From positions 62,697 to 103,301 of the forward strand of contig DIZF01000054.1 of NCBI GenBank assembly GCA_002427815.1: 40,605 nt of DNA. Direction: 5' to 3'. The notes beneath the pieces are model-generated. The model was not told the origin of the DNA, searched no databases, and saw only the letters and a list, made by a program, of their open reading frames with translations. Below, piece by piece: positions 9,194 to 19,144 of this stretch (positions within the stretch are counted from its first letter, which is position 1; the number at the start of each line of letters is the position of its first letter). The DNA is from Ramlibacter tataouinensis (GTDB taxonomy: Bacteria; Pseudomonadota; Gammaproteobacteria; Burkholderiales; Burkholderiaceae_C). Both the position numbers and the translations under genes were made by a program.

Positions 9194-12058
9194 ATGTCCA
9201 GTACCACCGTCGCCGAGTTTGCCAGCGAACTCAAAAAGTCAACCGATACGCTGCTTGAGCAGCTTCGCAGTGCGGGCGTGGCCAAATCGGCCGCGACCGA
9301 CACGCTGAGCGAAGCCGACAAGCAGAAGCTGTTGGGCTACCTCCAGGCCAGCCATGGCACGGCCACCGCCGAGCGCAAGAAGATCACCCTGGTGAAGAAG
9401 TCCACCAGCGAGATCAAGCAGGCCGACTCGTCGGGCAAGGCGCGCACCATCCAGGTCGAGGTTCGCAAAAAGCGCACTTTCGTCAAGCGCGACGAAGGCG
9501 GCGACACGGCCGTGATCGAGGCGCCCGAGCCCGAGGTGCAGGCGCCGCCGCCGCGCGTGGACGAGGCCGAACTGGCTCGCCGCGAGGAAGAGGCGCGCCG
9601 GCAGGCCGAGCTGATCCGCCGCCAGGAAGAAGACCTGGCGGAAAAGCGCCGGCTGCGCGAAGAAAGCGAGAGGCGCGAGCGCGAGGCCGACGAGCGCGCG
9701 GCGACCCATGTCGCTACCCAGGAACAAAAGAAGGTCCAGGCGTCGGCCGACCAGGCCGAAGCCACCCAGGAGGCGGCCAATGCCGCCGCTGCCCGCGCCG
9801 CGGCGCAGCTCGAAGCCCGCGAAAAAGCGGCAGCCCAGTCCAAGGCCCGTGCCGACGAGGAAGCCGCGCGTGCCACCGACCTGGGCGATCGCCGCCGCAA
9901 GGCCGAGGCCGAAGCCGCCGCGATTCGTTCGATGATGTCGGCGCCCAAGAAGGTGCTGGTCGCGCACAAGCCGCCGGAAAGGGCTGTGGCCAAGGCCGAG
10001 CCGGCCAAGCCCGCCGCTGCCAAGGGCACCCTGCACAAACCCGCCGTGGGCACAGGAACTGGCCGTCCGGCCCCGGGGGCAGCCGCGCCCGCGGGTCCCG
10101 GCGGCGCCGGCAAGGAAGTCAAGTCCGCCAAGCTGTCGTCCAGCTGGGCCGGCGACCCGTCCAAGAAGAAGGCCATTCCCACCCGTGGCGACAGCTCCGG
10201 TGGTGTCGGCCGCAACGCCTGGCGCGGGGGCCCGCGTGGGCGCCGCGGCAACGAGCGCGACCATCGTGACGATCACGTGGTAGCGGCGCCGGTGGAAGCC
10301 CGTGTGATCGAAGTGCACGTGCCGGAAACCATCACGGTGGCCGAGCTCGCCCACAAGATGGCGGTGAAGGCCTCGGAGGTGATCAAGCACCTGATGAAGC
10401 TGGGCCAGATGGTGACCATCAACCAGCCGCTGGACCAGGACACGGCCATGATCGTGGTCGAGGAAATGGGCCACAAGGCCGTGACGGCCGCGCTGGACGA
10501 TCCCGAAGCGTTCACCGAACACGACGTCGGAGCCGCCGAAGGCGAAGCGCTGCCGCGCGCCCCGGTGGTGACTGTCATGGGCCACGTGGACCACGGCAAG
10601 ACATCGCTGCTGGACTACATCCGGCGCGCCAAGGTGGCTGCCGGCGAGGCCGGTGGCATCACCCAGCACATCGGTGCCTACCACGTGCAAACCGACCGCG
10701 GCATGATTTCGTTCCTGGACACTCCGGGTCACGAGGCCTTTACGGCCATGCGTGCTCGCGGGGCGCAGGCCACCGACATCGTGATCCTGGTGGTGGCAGC
10801 GGACGACGGCGTCATGCCGCAGACCCGCGAAGCCATCAAGCATGCCAGGGCCGCCGGGGTGCCCATCGTCGTGGCCATCAACAAGATCGACAAGCCCGAT
10901 GCCAACCTCGACCGCGTCAAGCAGGAGCTGGTGGCCGAGCAGGTCGTGCCCGAAGAGTACGGCGGCGAATCGCCGTTCGTGCCCGTGTCGGCCAAGACCG
11001 GCCAGGGCGTGGACGCGCTGCTCGAGCAGGTGCTTCTGCAGGCCGAGGTGCTGGAATTGAAGGCACCGGTCGATGCCATGGCCAAGGGCCTGGTGATCGA
11101 AGCCGAGCTGGACAAGGGCCGCGGCCCGGTGGCCACGGTGCTGGTACAGTCCGGCACGCTCAAGACCGGAGACGTGGTCCTGGCCGGCCAGACCTATGGC
11201 CGGGTGCGTGCCATGCTGGACGAGAACGGCAAGTCGATCAAGTCGGCCGGGCCTTCCATCCCCGTGGAAATCCAGGGCCTGACCGAAGTGCCGCAAGCGG
11301 GCGACGAGTTCATGGTGCTGACGGATGAGCGCCGGGCGCGCGAAATCGCGACTTACCGTGCCGGCAGGTTCCGCAACACCAAGCTGGCCAAGCAGCAGGC
11401 CGCCAAGCTGGAGAACATGTTCTCCGACATCTCGGCCGGCGAAGTCAAGATGTTGCCGATCATCGTCAAGGCCGATGTGCAGGGCTCGCAGGAAGCGCTG
11501 GCGCAGTCGCTGCTCAAGCTTTCCACCGACGAGGTGAAGGTGCAGCTGGTGTACGCGGCAGTGGGCGGCATCAGCGAGTCGGATGTGAACCTGGCCATCG
11601 CCTCCAAGGCGGTGATCATCGGCTTCAACACACGCGCCGACGCGGGCGCACGCAAGCTCGCCGAGAACAACGGCATCGACATCCGCTACTACAACATCAT
11701 CTACGACGCCGTCGATGAACTGAAGGCGGCCATGTCGGGCATGCTGACGCCCGAGAAGAGGGAAGAGGTCATCGGCACGGCCGAGATCCGCCAGGTGTTC
11801 AAGGTCAGCAAGATCGGCTCGATCGCCGGCTGCATGGTCACCTCGGGCGTGGTCCGGCGCACTGCGCGCCTGCGCCTGCTGCGCGACAACGTGGTCATCT
11901 TCACGGGTGAACTCGAGTCGCTCAAGCGCTTCAAGGACGATGTGCGCGAGGTCAAGGAAGGCTTCGAGTGCGGCCTGAACATCAAGAACTACAACGACAT
12001 CCAGGAAAACGATGTGCTGGAGTTCTTCGAGATCAAGGAAATCGCCCGGACGTTATGA
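9194..12058 (+). CDS. infB: Translation initiation factor IF-2
   Basis: This 954-residue GTPase delivers initiator tRNA to the 30S subunit. It has an IF2N domain at residues 1-52, a long charged and Ala/Glu-rich linker (about 125-260), a second IF2N copy (about 375-430, TITVAELAHKMAVKASEVIKH), and the G domain with G1 GHVDHGKTS near 462, DTPGHEAF, NKIDKPD near 561 and SAKTGQG. Domains II-IV follow and end in VLEFFEIKEIARTL. The linker is highly repetitive at both DNA and protein level. It lies 23 bases after nusA, and its stop overlaps a possible upstream start of rbfA. Confidence 0.97.
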   Translation: MSSTTVAEFASELKKSTDTLLEQLRSAGVAKSAATDTLSEADKQKLLGYLQASHGTATAERKKITLVKKSTSEIKQADSSGKARTIQVEVRKKRTFVKRDEGGDTAVIEAPEPEVQAPPPRVDEAELARREEEARRQAELIRRQEEDLAEKRRLREESERREREADERAATHVATQEQKKVQASADQAEATQEAANAAAARAAAQLEAREKAAAQSKARADEEAARATDLGDRRRKAEAEAAAIRSMMSAPKKVLVAHKPPERAVAKAEPAKPAAAKGTLHKPAVGTGTGRPAPGAAAPAGPGGAGKEVKSAKLSSSWAGDPSKKKAIPTRGDSSGGVGRNAWRGGPRGRRGNERDHRDDHVVAAPVEARVIEVHVPETITVAELAHKMAVKASEVIKHLMKLGQMVTINQPLDQDTAMIVVEEMGHKAVTAALDDPEAFTEHDVGAAEGEALPRAPVVTVMGHVDHGKTSLLDYIRRAKVAAGEAGGITQHIGAYHVQTDRGMISFLDTPGHEAFTAMRARGAQATDIVILVVAADDGVMPQTREAIKHARAAGVPIVVAINKIDKPDANLDRVKQELVAEQVVPEEYGGESPFVPVSAKTGQGVDALLEQVLLQAEVLELKAPVDAMAKGLVIEAELDKGRGPVATVLVQSGTLKTGDVVLAGQTYGRVRAMLDENGKSIKSAGPSIPVEIQGLTEVPQAGDEFMVLTDERRAREIATYRAGRFRNTKLAKQQAAKLENMFSDISAGEVKMLPIIVKADVQGSQEALAQSLLKLSTDEVKVQLVYAAVGGISESDVNLAIASKAVIIGFNTRADAGARKLAENNGIDIRYYNIIYDAVDELKAAMSGMLTPEKREEVIGTAEIRQVFKVSKIGSIAGCMVTSGVVRRTARLRLLRDNVVIFTGELESLKRFKDDVREVKEGFECGLNIKNYNDIQENDVLEFFEIKEIARTL

Positions 12059-12065
12059 CGGGTCA

Positions 12066-12088
12066 ACGGACCGCCAGGGGCGGTCCGT
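12066..12088 (+). other. Strong intercistronic hairpin between infB and rbfA
   Basis: A perfect ten-pair stem, ACGGACCGCC with GGCGGTCCGT, closes over a three-base AGG loop eight bases after the infB stop and eleven bases before the rbfA ATG. No T tract follows, so it is not an intrinsic terminator. It could be an RNase processing or stability element, or could mask rbfA initiation. Confidence 0.55.
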
Positions 12089-12099
12089 CCTTCAACTGC

Positions 12100-12471
12100 A
12101 TGGTTCGCAAGTCCACCGCCACCCCCAACCGCAGCTTCAAGGTTGCCGATCAGATCCAGCGGGATCTGACGGAGCTGATCGCGCGCGAGTTGAAGGACCC
12201 GCGGGTGGGCATGGTCACGATCCAGGCCGTGGAGGTGACGCCGGACTATGCGCATGCGAAGGTGTTCTTCAGCGTCCTGGTGGGCGATCCGCAGGAATGC
12301 GAGCTCGCCCTCAACCAGGCCGCCGGCTTCCTGCGCAGCGGCCTGTTCAAGCGCCTGCACATCCACACGGTGCCCACGCTGCATTTCCAGTTCGATCGCA
12401 CCACCGAACGTGCCGCCGACCTGAACGCCTTGATCGCCAAGGCGGTCTCTTCGCGCGCAAAAGAAGACTGA
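12100..12471 (+). CDS. rbfA: 30S ribosome-binding factor RbfA
   Basis: This 123-residue KH-fold protein binds immature 30S subunits and supports 16S rRNA 5' processing and cold growth. Characteristic blocks are RSFKVADQIQRDLTELIARELKDPRVGMVTIQAVEV (about residues 10-45) and DYAHAKVFFSVL. The ATG at 12100 gives the usual N-terminus. An ATG at 12055 that overlaps the infB stop as ATGA would add 15 residues and would allow translational coupling; neither start has a clear ribosome-binding site. The stop lies two bases before the GTG of truB. Confidence 0.92.
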   Translation: MVRKSTATPNRSFKVADQIQRDLTELIARELKDPRVGMVTIQAVEVTPDYAHAKVFFSVLVGDPQECELALNQAAGFLRSGLFKRLHIHTVPTLHFQFDRTTERAADLNALIAKAVSSRAKED

Positions 12472-12473
12472 CC

Positions 12474-13420
12474 GTGAACGCGCCACGCACCAGGGTGCAG
12501 CGGCGCCCTGTGCACGGGGTGTTGTTGCTCGACAAGCCGCTGAGTCTCTCCAGCAACGATGCGCTGCAAAGGGCCAAATGGCTGTTGCGCGCCGAAAAAG
12601 CGGGTCACACCGGCACGCTGGATCCCCTGGCCACCGGCGTGCTGCCGCTGTGCTTCGGCGCGGCGACCAAATTCAGCCAGCTGCAGCTCGATGCCGACAA
12701 GACTTACGAGGCGACAGTGCGGCTGGGAATCAAGACTTCCACCGCCGACGCCGAGGGGGAGGTCATCGCAGAACGCCCGGTACCGGCGATCACGGCGGAC
12801 CGGCTGGCGCAAGTGGCCGCGCAGTTCACCGGGCGGCTGCGTCAAGTGCCGCCCATGCACAGCGCGCTGAAGAAAGACGGCAAGGCCCTGTACGAATATG
12901 CCCGGGCCGGCCAGGAAGTCGAGCGCGAGGCGCGCGATGTGGTGGTCCGGGAGTTGTGGCTCGCGCCGGACCTGACCTGCCCGCCGAACGCGATCCGGCT
13001 GTTGGCCAGGGTCAGCAAGGGCACCTACATCCGCACGCTGGGGGAAGAGATCGGCGAAGCCCTGGGCTGCGGCGGTCACCTCACATCGCTGCGCCGCACC
13101 GCAACCGGCCACTTCGACGTCTCGCAGTGCGTGACGCTGGATGCGCTGGAGGGCATGACCGAGGCGGAGCGTCTGGCATGCCTGAAGCCCGTGGGCTCGC
13201 TGCTGCCGGAGTATGAGCACATCGAGCTCGATACCGAGAACGCAGGCCGGTTCCTGAGCGGCTTGCGCCGCCGCGGGGACTGGCAGGACAACGAACACGT
13301 CGCCGTGTTCGGCCAGCAGCCGAAGGCGCTGCTCGGCACGGCCCATATCAAGGGCGGCGAACTGATCCCCGGCCGGCTGCTGAGCCCGCGAGAGATTTCA
13401 CAGATTCTGGAAAGCAACCT

Positions 13421-13424
<4 letters not shown>
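12474..13424 (+). CDS. truB: tRNA pseudouridine(55) synthase TruB
   Basis: This 316-residue enzyme converts U55 in the T-loop of tRNAs to pseudouridine. The catalytic aspartate is Asp50 in the motif HTGTLDPLATGVLP, and the RVSKGTYIRTLGEEIG block near residue 180 is also typical. A PUA-like C-terminal RNA-binding region follows (about 245-316). The GTG at 12474 is chosen because family homology begins just after it (RRPVHGVLLLDKP); the frame upstream overlaps rbfA and is not conserved. The 3' end overlaps typA by four bases. Confidence 0.94.
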
Positions 13425-15253
<1,829 letters not shown>

Positions 15254-15255
15254 GG

Positions 15256-15287
15256 CACTCGAAAATCGCCAGGGCGATTTTCGAGTG
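15256..15287 (+). terminator. First of two tandem hairpins downstream of typA
   Basis: A perfect 14-pair stem (CACTCGAAAATCGC with its exact reverse complement) has a CAGG tetraloop and begins three bases after the typA stop. It lacks a run of T residues, so it may act as a transcript-stabilising 3' end or as a weak terminator. Confidence 0.5.
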
Positions 15288-15298
15288 GTCTGGTTACT

Positions 15299-15330
15299 GT
15301 GAAGAGCCCGGCCGAGCCGGGCTTCTTCAC
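15299..15330 (+). terminator. Second tandem hairpin downstream of typA
   Basis: GTGAAGA-GCCCGGC pairs with GCCGGGC-T-TCTTCAC: 14 pairs with one bulged T and a CGA loop. It lies 11 bases after the first hairpin and about 60 bases before the EamA permease gene. Together the two probably separate the operon from the permease gene. Confidence 0.5.
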
Positions 15331-15389
15331 AAGGGAGATCGCGCCGCATGTTATTCCGCGCGGTCCGGTGCCGCTAGCGGGTTGTTAAC

Positions 15390-16292
15390 ATGACGGGCAC
15401 TGACAACAACAACGACGAAGTGAAACTCACGCATACGAAAGCCGTGTTCCTGATGGTCGCGGTGACCCTGATGTGGTCAACGGCCGGTGTGGTGACCCGG
15501 CATCTGGAACACGCCCGCAGTTTCGAGGTCACGTTCTGGCGCAGCTTCTTCACCGTGGGCTCGCTCCTGGTCATCCTGCCGTTCTTCCAGGGCCGGGAGG
15601 TGTTTTCCAAGATCCGCCGCGGCAACGCCGCGCTTTGGATTTCGGGCGTGTGCTGGAGCGTCATGTTCACCGCGTTCATGGTGGCGCTCACGCTTACCAG
15701 CGTGGCCAACGTGCTGGTCACCATGTCGGTGGGTCCGTTCCTGACGGCGTTGATGGCCCGCGTGTTCATCGGCTACCGGATACCGGTGCGCACCTGGGCC
15801 GCCATCCTGGTGGCCGGCGCCGGCATCGCCTACATGTACGCGGCCCAGGTTTCGGGTCGCCAGATCGCCGGGACCCTGGTCGCGCTGTGCGTGCCGCTGG
15901 CAGGCGCCGTGAACTGGACCGTGGTGCAACGCTCGCAGGCGCGCGGCCGGAACATCGACCTGGTTCCGGCCGTGCTGGTGGGCGCCGTGATCTCCATGTT
16001 GACCACATTGCCCCTGGCGATGCCCCTCCGGGCCTCGGGCCACGACATGGCGCTGCTGGCCTTGCTGGGCCTGGTCCAGCTCGCGATTCCCTGCGCGCTT
16101 TCGGTGGTGTGCGCCCGGGTCCTCAAGGCGCCTGAAATCGCGCTGCTGGCGTCGCTGGAAGTGATTTTCGGGATCCTGCTGGCCTGGATGGGCGCCGCTG
16201 AGGTGCCGAGTCAGACCGTGCTGGCCGGCGGCTCCCTGGTGATCGGGGCCCTGGTGGTCAACGAGCTGGTCAGCTGGCGGCTGCGGGCGTGA
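15390..16292 (+). CDS. EamA/DMT-superfamily permease
   Basis: This 300-residue polytopic inner-membrane protein looks like a drug/metabolite transporter with about ten transmembrane helices in two EamA repeats (residues about 15-145 and 160-295). The opening KAVFLMVAVTLMWSTAGVVTRH and the late block LEVIFGILLAWMGAAEVPSQTVLAGGSLVIGAL are typical of the superfamily. The substrate cannot be read from sequence. It stands alone between the typA hairpins and the convergent sigma-factor operon. Confidence 0.85.
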   Translation: MTGTDNNNDEVKLTHTKAVFLMVAVTLMWSTAGVVTRHLEHARSFEVTFWRSFFTVGSLLVILPFFQGREVFSKIRRGNAALWISGVCWSVMFTAFMVALTLTSVANVLVTMSVGPFLTALMARVFIGYRIPVRTWAAILVAGAGIAYMYAAQVSGRQIAGTLVALCVPLAGAVNWTVVQRSQARGRNIDLVPAVLVGAVISMLTTLPLAMPLRASGHDMALLALLGLVQLAIPCALSVVCARVLKAPEIALLASLEVIFGILLAWMGAAEVPSQTVLAGGSLVIGALVVNELVSWRLRA

Positions 16293-16341
16293 GCAAAACG
16301 GCGCGGACCGGCGCAAGCCGCGTCCAGGTTCCGCCGGCGCT

Positions 16342-17160
16342 TCAGAGCTGCTGGTAAACGACCTTGGCGAGCTCCTGCAAGGTCGCCCGCGGCAGCTGGG
16401 CGGCAATTGCGTAGCCGAATCCCTGGTCGACCCAGTAGAAGCCCGGCACCGGGCCGTCGTCCAGGAACCGGAATGCAGTCTCCTTTGTCGCACTGCCCGC
16501 GGCCGGCTTCAGCGCGCCGATATAAAGCGTGAGTCGTTGGCCCGCGCTGTTCTGGTACATGAACTGGGCGCGGGCGCCATCGTCGCCGGGAAGCAGCCGC
16601 CCGCCCATGAGCTCATAGCCCTGGGCGGCCAGCACCGGGATCTTGAGCGGGCGGCCCAGCCGCTTGGACAGCCACTGGACCAGGTGGTCCTGCTGGGCGG
16701 CGGTCACTTCGACCGGATGCCGCACCTCCGGCTGGAACACGGCATGCGCCACGGCGGCCTGTTCCGCGAAATGCCGCGCGGGCCCCATGCGCGCCGCGGC
16801 GCTTTCGCCGCGACCATCGTGCCACTGGGTGTTGGCAACCCAGCCCATGCCGAACGCCAGCAGCACCGATGCGGCCATGCCACCCCAGCGCCACCACTGC
16901 GACGCCTGATCATGGGCCCGCTGTGCGCGTTCAGCCGCCGCTACCAGCGAGGGAGGGAGCGGCAGATCATCCGTCTTCGCGTACAGCCCTTTCAGGGCGG
17001 CGCGCTGGGCCTGCCAGGCGTCGACCGTGACCTGTGCCTGCGGGTCTTCGAGCAGGCGCTCACGCAGGGCCGCGGCAGCCGCAGGCGCCAGCCGGCCGTC
17101 AACCAGCGCATGCAGGTCGTCTTCCGGAATCGGGGCCGTAGCATCCCTTCGCGTGTCCAT
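16342..17160 (-). CDS. Transmembrane anti-sigma factor for the adjacent ECF sigma factor
   Basis: This 272-residue protein has a cytoplasmic N-terminal region starting IPEDDLHALVDGRLAPAAAAALRERL, the pattern seen in many ECF anti-sigma factors, and a single membrane helix at about residues 93-110 (GGMAASVLLAFGMGWVA). The C-terminal 160 residues would be periplasmic and could sense a signal. The zinc-binding HxxxCxxC motif of ZAS-type anti-sigma factors is absent. It starts ten bases after the stop of the sigma gene, the usual sigma/anti-sigma order. Function is inferred from context and topology. Confidence 0.8.
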   Translation of the reverse strand: MDTRRDATAPIPEDDLHALVDGRLAPAAAAALRERLLEDPQAQVTVDAWQAQRAALKGLYAKTDDLPLPPSLVAAAERAQRAHDQASQWWRWGGMAASVLLAFGMGWVANTQWHDGRGESAAARMGPARHFAEQAAVAHAVFQPEVRHPVEVTAAQQDHLVQWLSKRLGRPLKIPVLAAQGYELMGGRLLPGDDGARAQFMYQNSAGQRLTLYIGALKPAAGSATKETAFRFLDDGPVPGFYWVDQGFGYAIAAQLPRATLQELAKVVYQQL

Positions 17161-17170
17161 CGTTACTCCA

Positions 17171-17698
17171 TCACTTCATGCGGCGCAAGGCCGGCGTCTG
17201 GGTCTCGACCGCGCGCTGGGAGGTGGGCTGGCCACCAGCCATCAGCTCCCGCAGCCGGCTGCGCGCGCGCGAAAGGCGCGACATCACGGTTCCCATCGGG
17301 ATGGAAAGTACCTTGGCCGCGTCCTCATAACTCATGTCCTCCAGGGCAACCAGCAACAGCACCGCCCTCTGGTCAGCGGGCAGCCGCTGCAGGCAGCGGC
17401 TGAGATCGAGCGGGTCGTCGCTGGCGGGTGCTGTCGCATGCAGCTCGGCCTCGACGTCGTCGATGCTCACCGAGTTCAGGGCTACCTTGGCCGCACGTCG
17501 CTGGTTGAGGTAAATGTTGTGCATCAGCGTGAACAGCCAGGCGCGCAGGTCACTGCCCACCACCCAGAGCTGCCATTTCGCGCAGGCCCGCTCCAGCGTG
17601 TCCTGCACCAGGTCGTCGGCCGCCCAGGCATCGCCCGTCAGAGCCCGCGCATAACGGCGCAAACCGGGAAGCTGCTCGACCAGAAGGGTGCGGTTCAT
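17171..17698 (-). CDS. ECF-family RNA polymerase sigma factor
   Basis: This 175-residue group-4 sigma factor has region 2 at about residues 8-70 (LPGLRRYARALTGDAWAADDLVQDTLERA, then DLRAWLFTLMHNIYLNQRR) and region 4 at about 105-160 (LPADQRAVLLLVALEDMSYEDAAKVLSIPMGTVMSRLSRARSRLR). It should direct polymerase to a small regulon, probably including its own operon. The frame is open upstream, but homology starts at the ATG at 17698, which overlaps the stop of the preceding small gene as ATGA. That overlap indicates coupled translation of the two. Confidence 0.93.
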   Translation of the reverse strand: MNRTLLVEQLPGLRRYARALTGDAWAADDLVQDTLERACAKWQLWVVGSDLRAWLFTLMHNIYLNQRRAAKVALNSVSIDDVEAELHATAPASDDPLDLSRCLQRLPADQRAVLLLVALEDMSYEDAAKVLSIPMGTVMSRLSRARSRLRELMAGGQPTSQRAVETQTPALRRMK

Positions 17699-18117
17699 GT
17701 CATGAGGTTGGGTGAGCCCATTGCACGCGCATCGGGCCGGCCCGTCAATGGCGGGGCCATCGGCCCGTCCGCGTGTGCGCCCGGGTGCGTCGGGCGCAAG
17801 AGGGCTGCGGGCAGCACGCCATCGAACAAGACAGTGACCCGCTCCAGCAATTCGCGGGCACGAGACTCGCCGTAAAGTTGCGAGCTCGCGTCCATCAGTG
17901 CGCTGCGCAGCGCCCAAAGCGTGTCCGTATCCCGGCAAAAGCGGATGCGTGCAGCCAGCCTGGGCCGGTGCGCCGCACCGGCTTCCCCCAGAGCGGCCAG
18001 CATGGCTTGGCGGATGGCCGCCAACTGCCCCGCCGACGCGGCGGCGAAGGCGGCGGGCAGTCGGGGCGGCGTCAGCCAGCCCGAAAGGCTTTGCAGCCCG
18101 GAGCGAAACCAGCGCAT
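17695..18117 (-). CDS. Small unknown protein, MRWF family, copy A
   Basis: This 140-residue soluble protein has no function I recognise. It shares a framework with two other proteins in this window (27587-27949 and 32956-33300): the start MRWF(R/K)..L.S, a central R..ML..LGEAG block, then RIRF..D.D.LW.LR..LM, GE..AR.LLE, and a final LFDG.LP..L. Copy A has an Ala-rich insertion near residues 17-32 and a divergent C-terminal tail after residue 108. It sits between the secreted repeat protein and the ECF sigma gene, and its stop overlaps the sigma start, so it is probably part of that regulatory operon. Confidence 0.7.
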   Translation of the reverse strand: MRWFRSGLQSLSGWLTPPRLPAAFAAASAGQLAAIRQAMLAALGEAGAAHRPRLAARIRFCRDTDTLWALRSALMDASSQLYGESRARELLERVTVLFDGVLPAALLRPTHPGAHADGPMAPPLTGRPDARAMGSPNLMT

Positions 18118-18147
18118 GACAGGTCGGGATGCGGTTGCAGCAGCGGC

Positions 18148-18519
18148 TCAGGGCCGCGCCGTCTTCCAGACCTGGTTGAAGCCGTCGCCGGTCCTGTCGC
18201 CGGCCTTGGTATCGCGGGAGAAGTAGTAAAGCGGCTTGCCCTTGTACGCCCATTGCTTCTTGCCGTCATCGCGGACGATCACGGCATAGTCGCCGGAGGT
18301 CTTGTCCGTGTCGGATGCCAGCATCGGCGGCCACAGCGTGGCGCAAGGCCCATTGCACACCGACTTGCCGCTGCCTGCGGCGTCGCGGTCGAAGGTATAG
18401 AGGCTCATGCCGTTGGGGCCGGTCAGCCCGCCGTCGGCGGTTTTCGCGGGCTGGGAGATGGCGGCGCCGGAGCCTGCCATCATGGCGGCGGCGGCGAGGG
18501 TGAGGAACAGTTTGCGCAT
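18148..18519 (-). CDS. Secreted repeat protein of the Lipoprotein_15 (YxFxxD) family
   Basis: This 123-residue exported protein has an N-terminal signal peptide (MRKLFLTLAAAAMMAGSGAAISQ). Two copies of the family motif follow: LYTFDRDAAGSGKSVCNGPCATLWPP and PLYYFSRDTKAGDRTGDG, with the Y-x-F/Y-x-x-D signature of PF03640. No lipobox cysteine is seen, so it is periplasmic or secreted rather than lipid-anchored. The biochemical role of the family is not known to me. The ATG at 18519 has a good ribosome-binding site (GGAGA). It leads the ECF operon and is a likely target of that sigma factor. Confidence 0.85.
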   Translation of the reverse strand: MRKLFLTLAAAAMMAGSGAAISQPAKTADGGLTGPNGMSLYTFDRDAAGSGKSVCNGPCATLWPPMLASDTDKTSGDYAVIVRDDGKKQWAYKGKPLYYFSRDTKAGDRTGDGFNQVWKTARP

Positions 18520-18541
18520 GGTATCTCCGGTGGTTGTGGGT

Positions 18542-18581
18542 CTTACGAACGCATAAACACCGCCCGCGGCCGGTTTATTCC
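18542..18581 (-). promoter_or_regulatory. Candidate ECF-type promoter of the sigma-factor operon
   Basis: On the reverse strand, GGAATAAACC (18572-18581) is followed after 19 bases by GCGTTCGTAAG (18542-18552), about 23 bases before the first start codon. A GGAA-type -35 with a CGTTC-type -10 resembles ECF promoters and would fit autoregulation by the sigma factor of the same operon. Only one site is visible, so this is a proposal. Confidence 0.4.
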
Positions 18582-18611
18582 ACGGCACCCCGAAAAAAGG
18601 ACGCCGGGATG

Positions 18612-19085
18612 TCAGCGACTGCGGCTTTTCATGGCGCGCTCGACTTCGCGCTTGCCTTCCCGGTCCTTGATGGTGTGGCGCTTGTCGTGCTCGGCCTTGC
18701 CCTTGGCCAGAGCGATTTCGCATTTGACCTTGCCCGCCTTCCAATGCAGGTTGAGCGGCACCAGCGTATAGCCCTTCTGCTCGACCTTCCCGACCAGGCG
18801 CCGGATTTCATCCTTGTGCATCAGCAGCTTCCTGCTGCGCACGGCGTCCGGATTGACGTGCGTGGAGGCCGTGTTGAGGGCATTGATCTGGCAGCCGATG
18901 ACGAAAAGCTCGCCGCCTTTGATCACCACATAGCCGTCCGTCAGCTGCACCTTGCCCGCCCGCAAGGCCTTGACTTCCCAGCCCTCCAGCACCATGCCTG
19001 CCTCGAACTTCTCCTCCAGCAGGTAGTTGTACGCTGCCTTCTTGTTATCGGCGATTCGGCTGGCGGTATCGGGTTTCGTGGCCAT
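18612..19085 (-). CDS. smpB: SsrA-binding protein SmpB
   Basis: This 157-residue protein binds tmRNA and delivers it to stalled ribosomes for trans-translation. The fold is recognisable from RIADNKKAAYNYLLEEKFEAGMVLEGWEVKALRAGKVQLTDGYV, the central HKDEIRRLVGKVEQKGYTLVPL, and the basic tail HDKRHTIKDREGKREVERAMK that enters the decoding site. The ATG at 19085 gives the usual N-terminus MATKPDTASRIADNKKA. It is divergent from ratA, an arrangement conserved in many proteobacteria. Confidence 0.96.
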   Translation of the reverse strand: MATKPDTASRIADNKKAAYNYLLEEKFEAGMVLEGWEVKALRAGKVQLTDGYVVIKGGELFVIGCQINALNTASTHVNPDAVRSRKLLMHKDEIRRLVGKVEQKGYTLVPLNLHWKAGKVKCEIALAKGKAEHDKRHTIKDREGKREVERAMKSRSR

Positions 19086-19144
19086 GGGATTACAAATGGG
19101 GTGCGTGGCGGTAACTACAATGCCTCGCGGGCCCCGCATTCTCT

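Noticed and set aside
9560..9950. Repetitive DNA in infB as a possible tandem repeat or recombination site
   Set aside because: The repetition reflects Ala/Glu/Arg-rich linker codons normal for IF-2.
9239..11296. A 685-codon open frame on the reverse strand opposite infB
   Set aside because: Low-complexity mirror of the IF-2 linker and G domain; infB is intact and conserved.
17699..18253. Long N-terminal extension of the ECF sigma factor
   Set aside because: It is an open frame over the preceding small gene; sigma homology starts at 17698.
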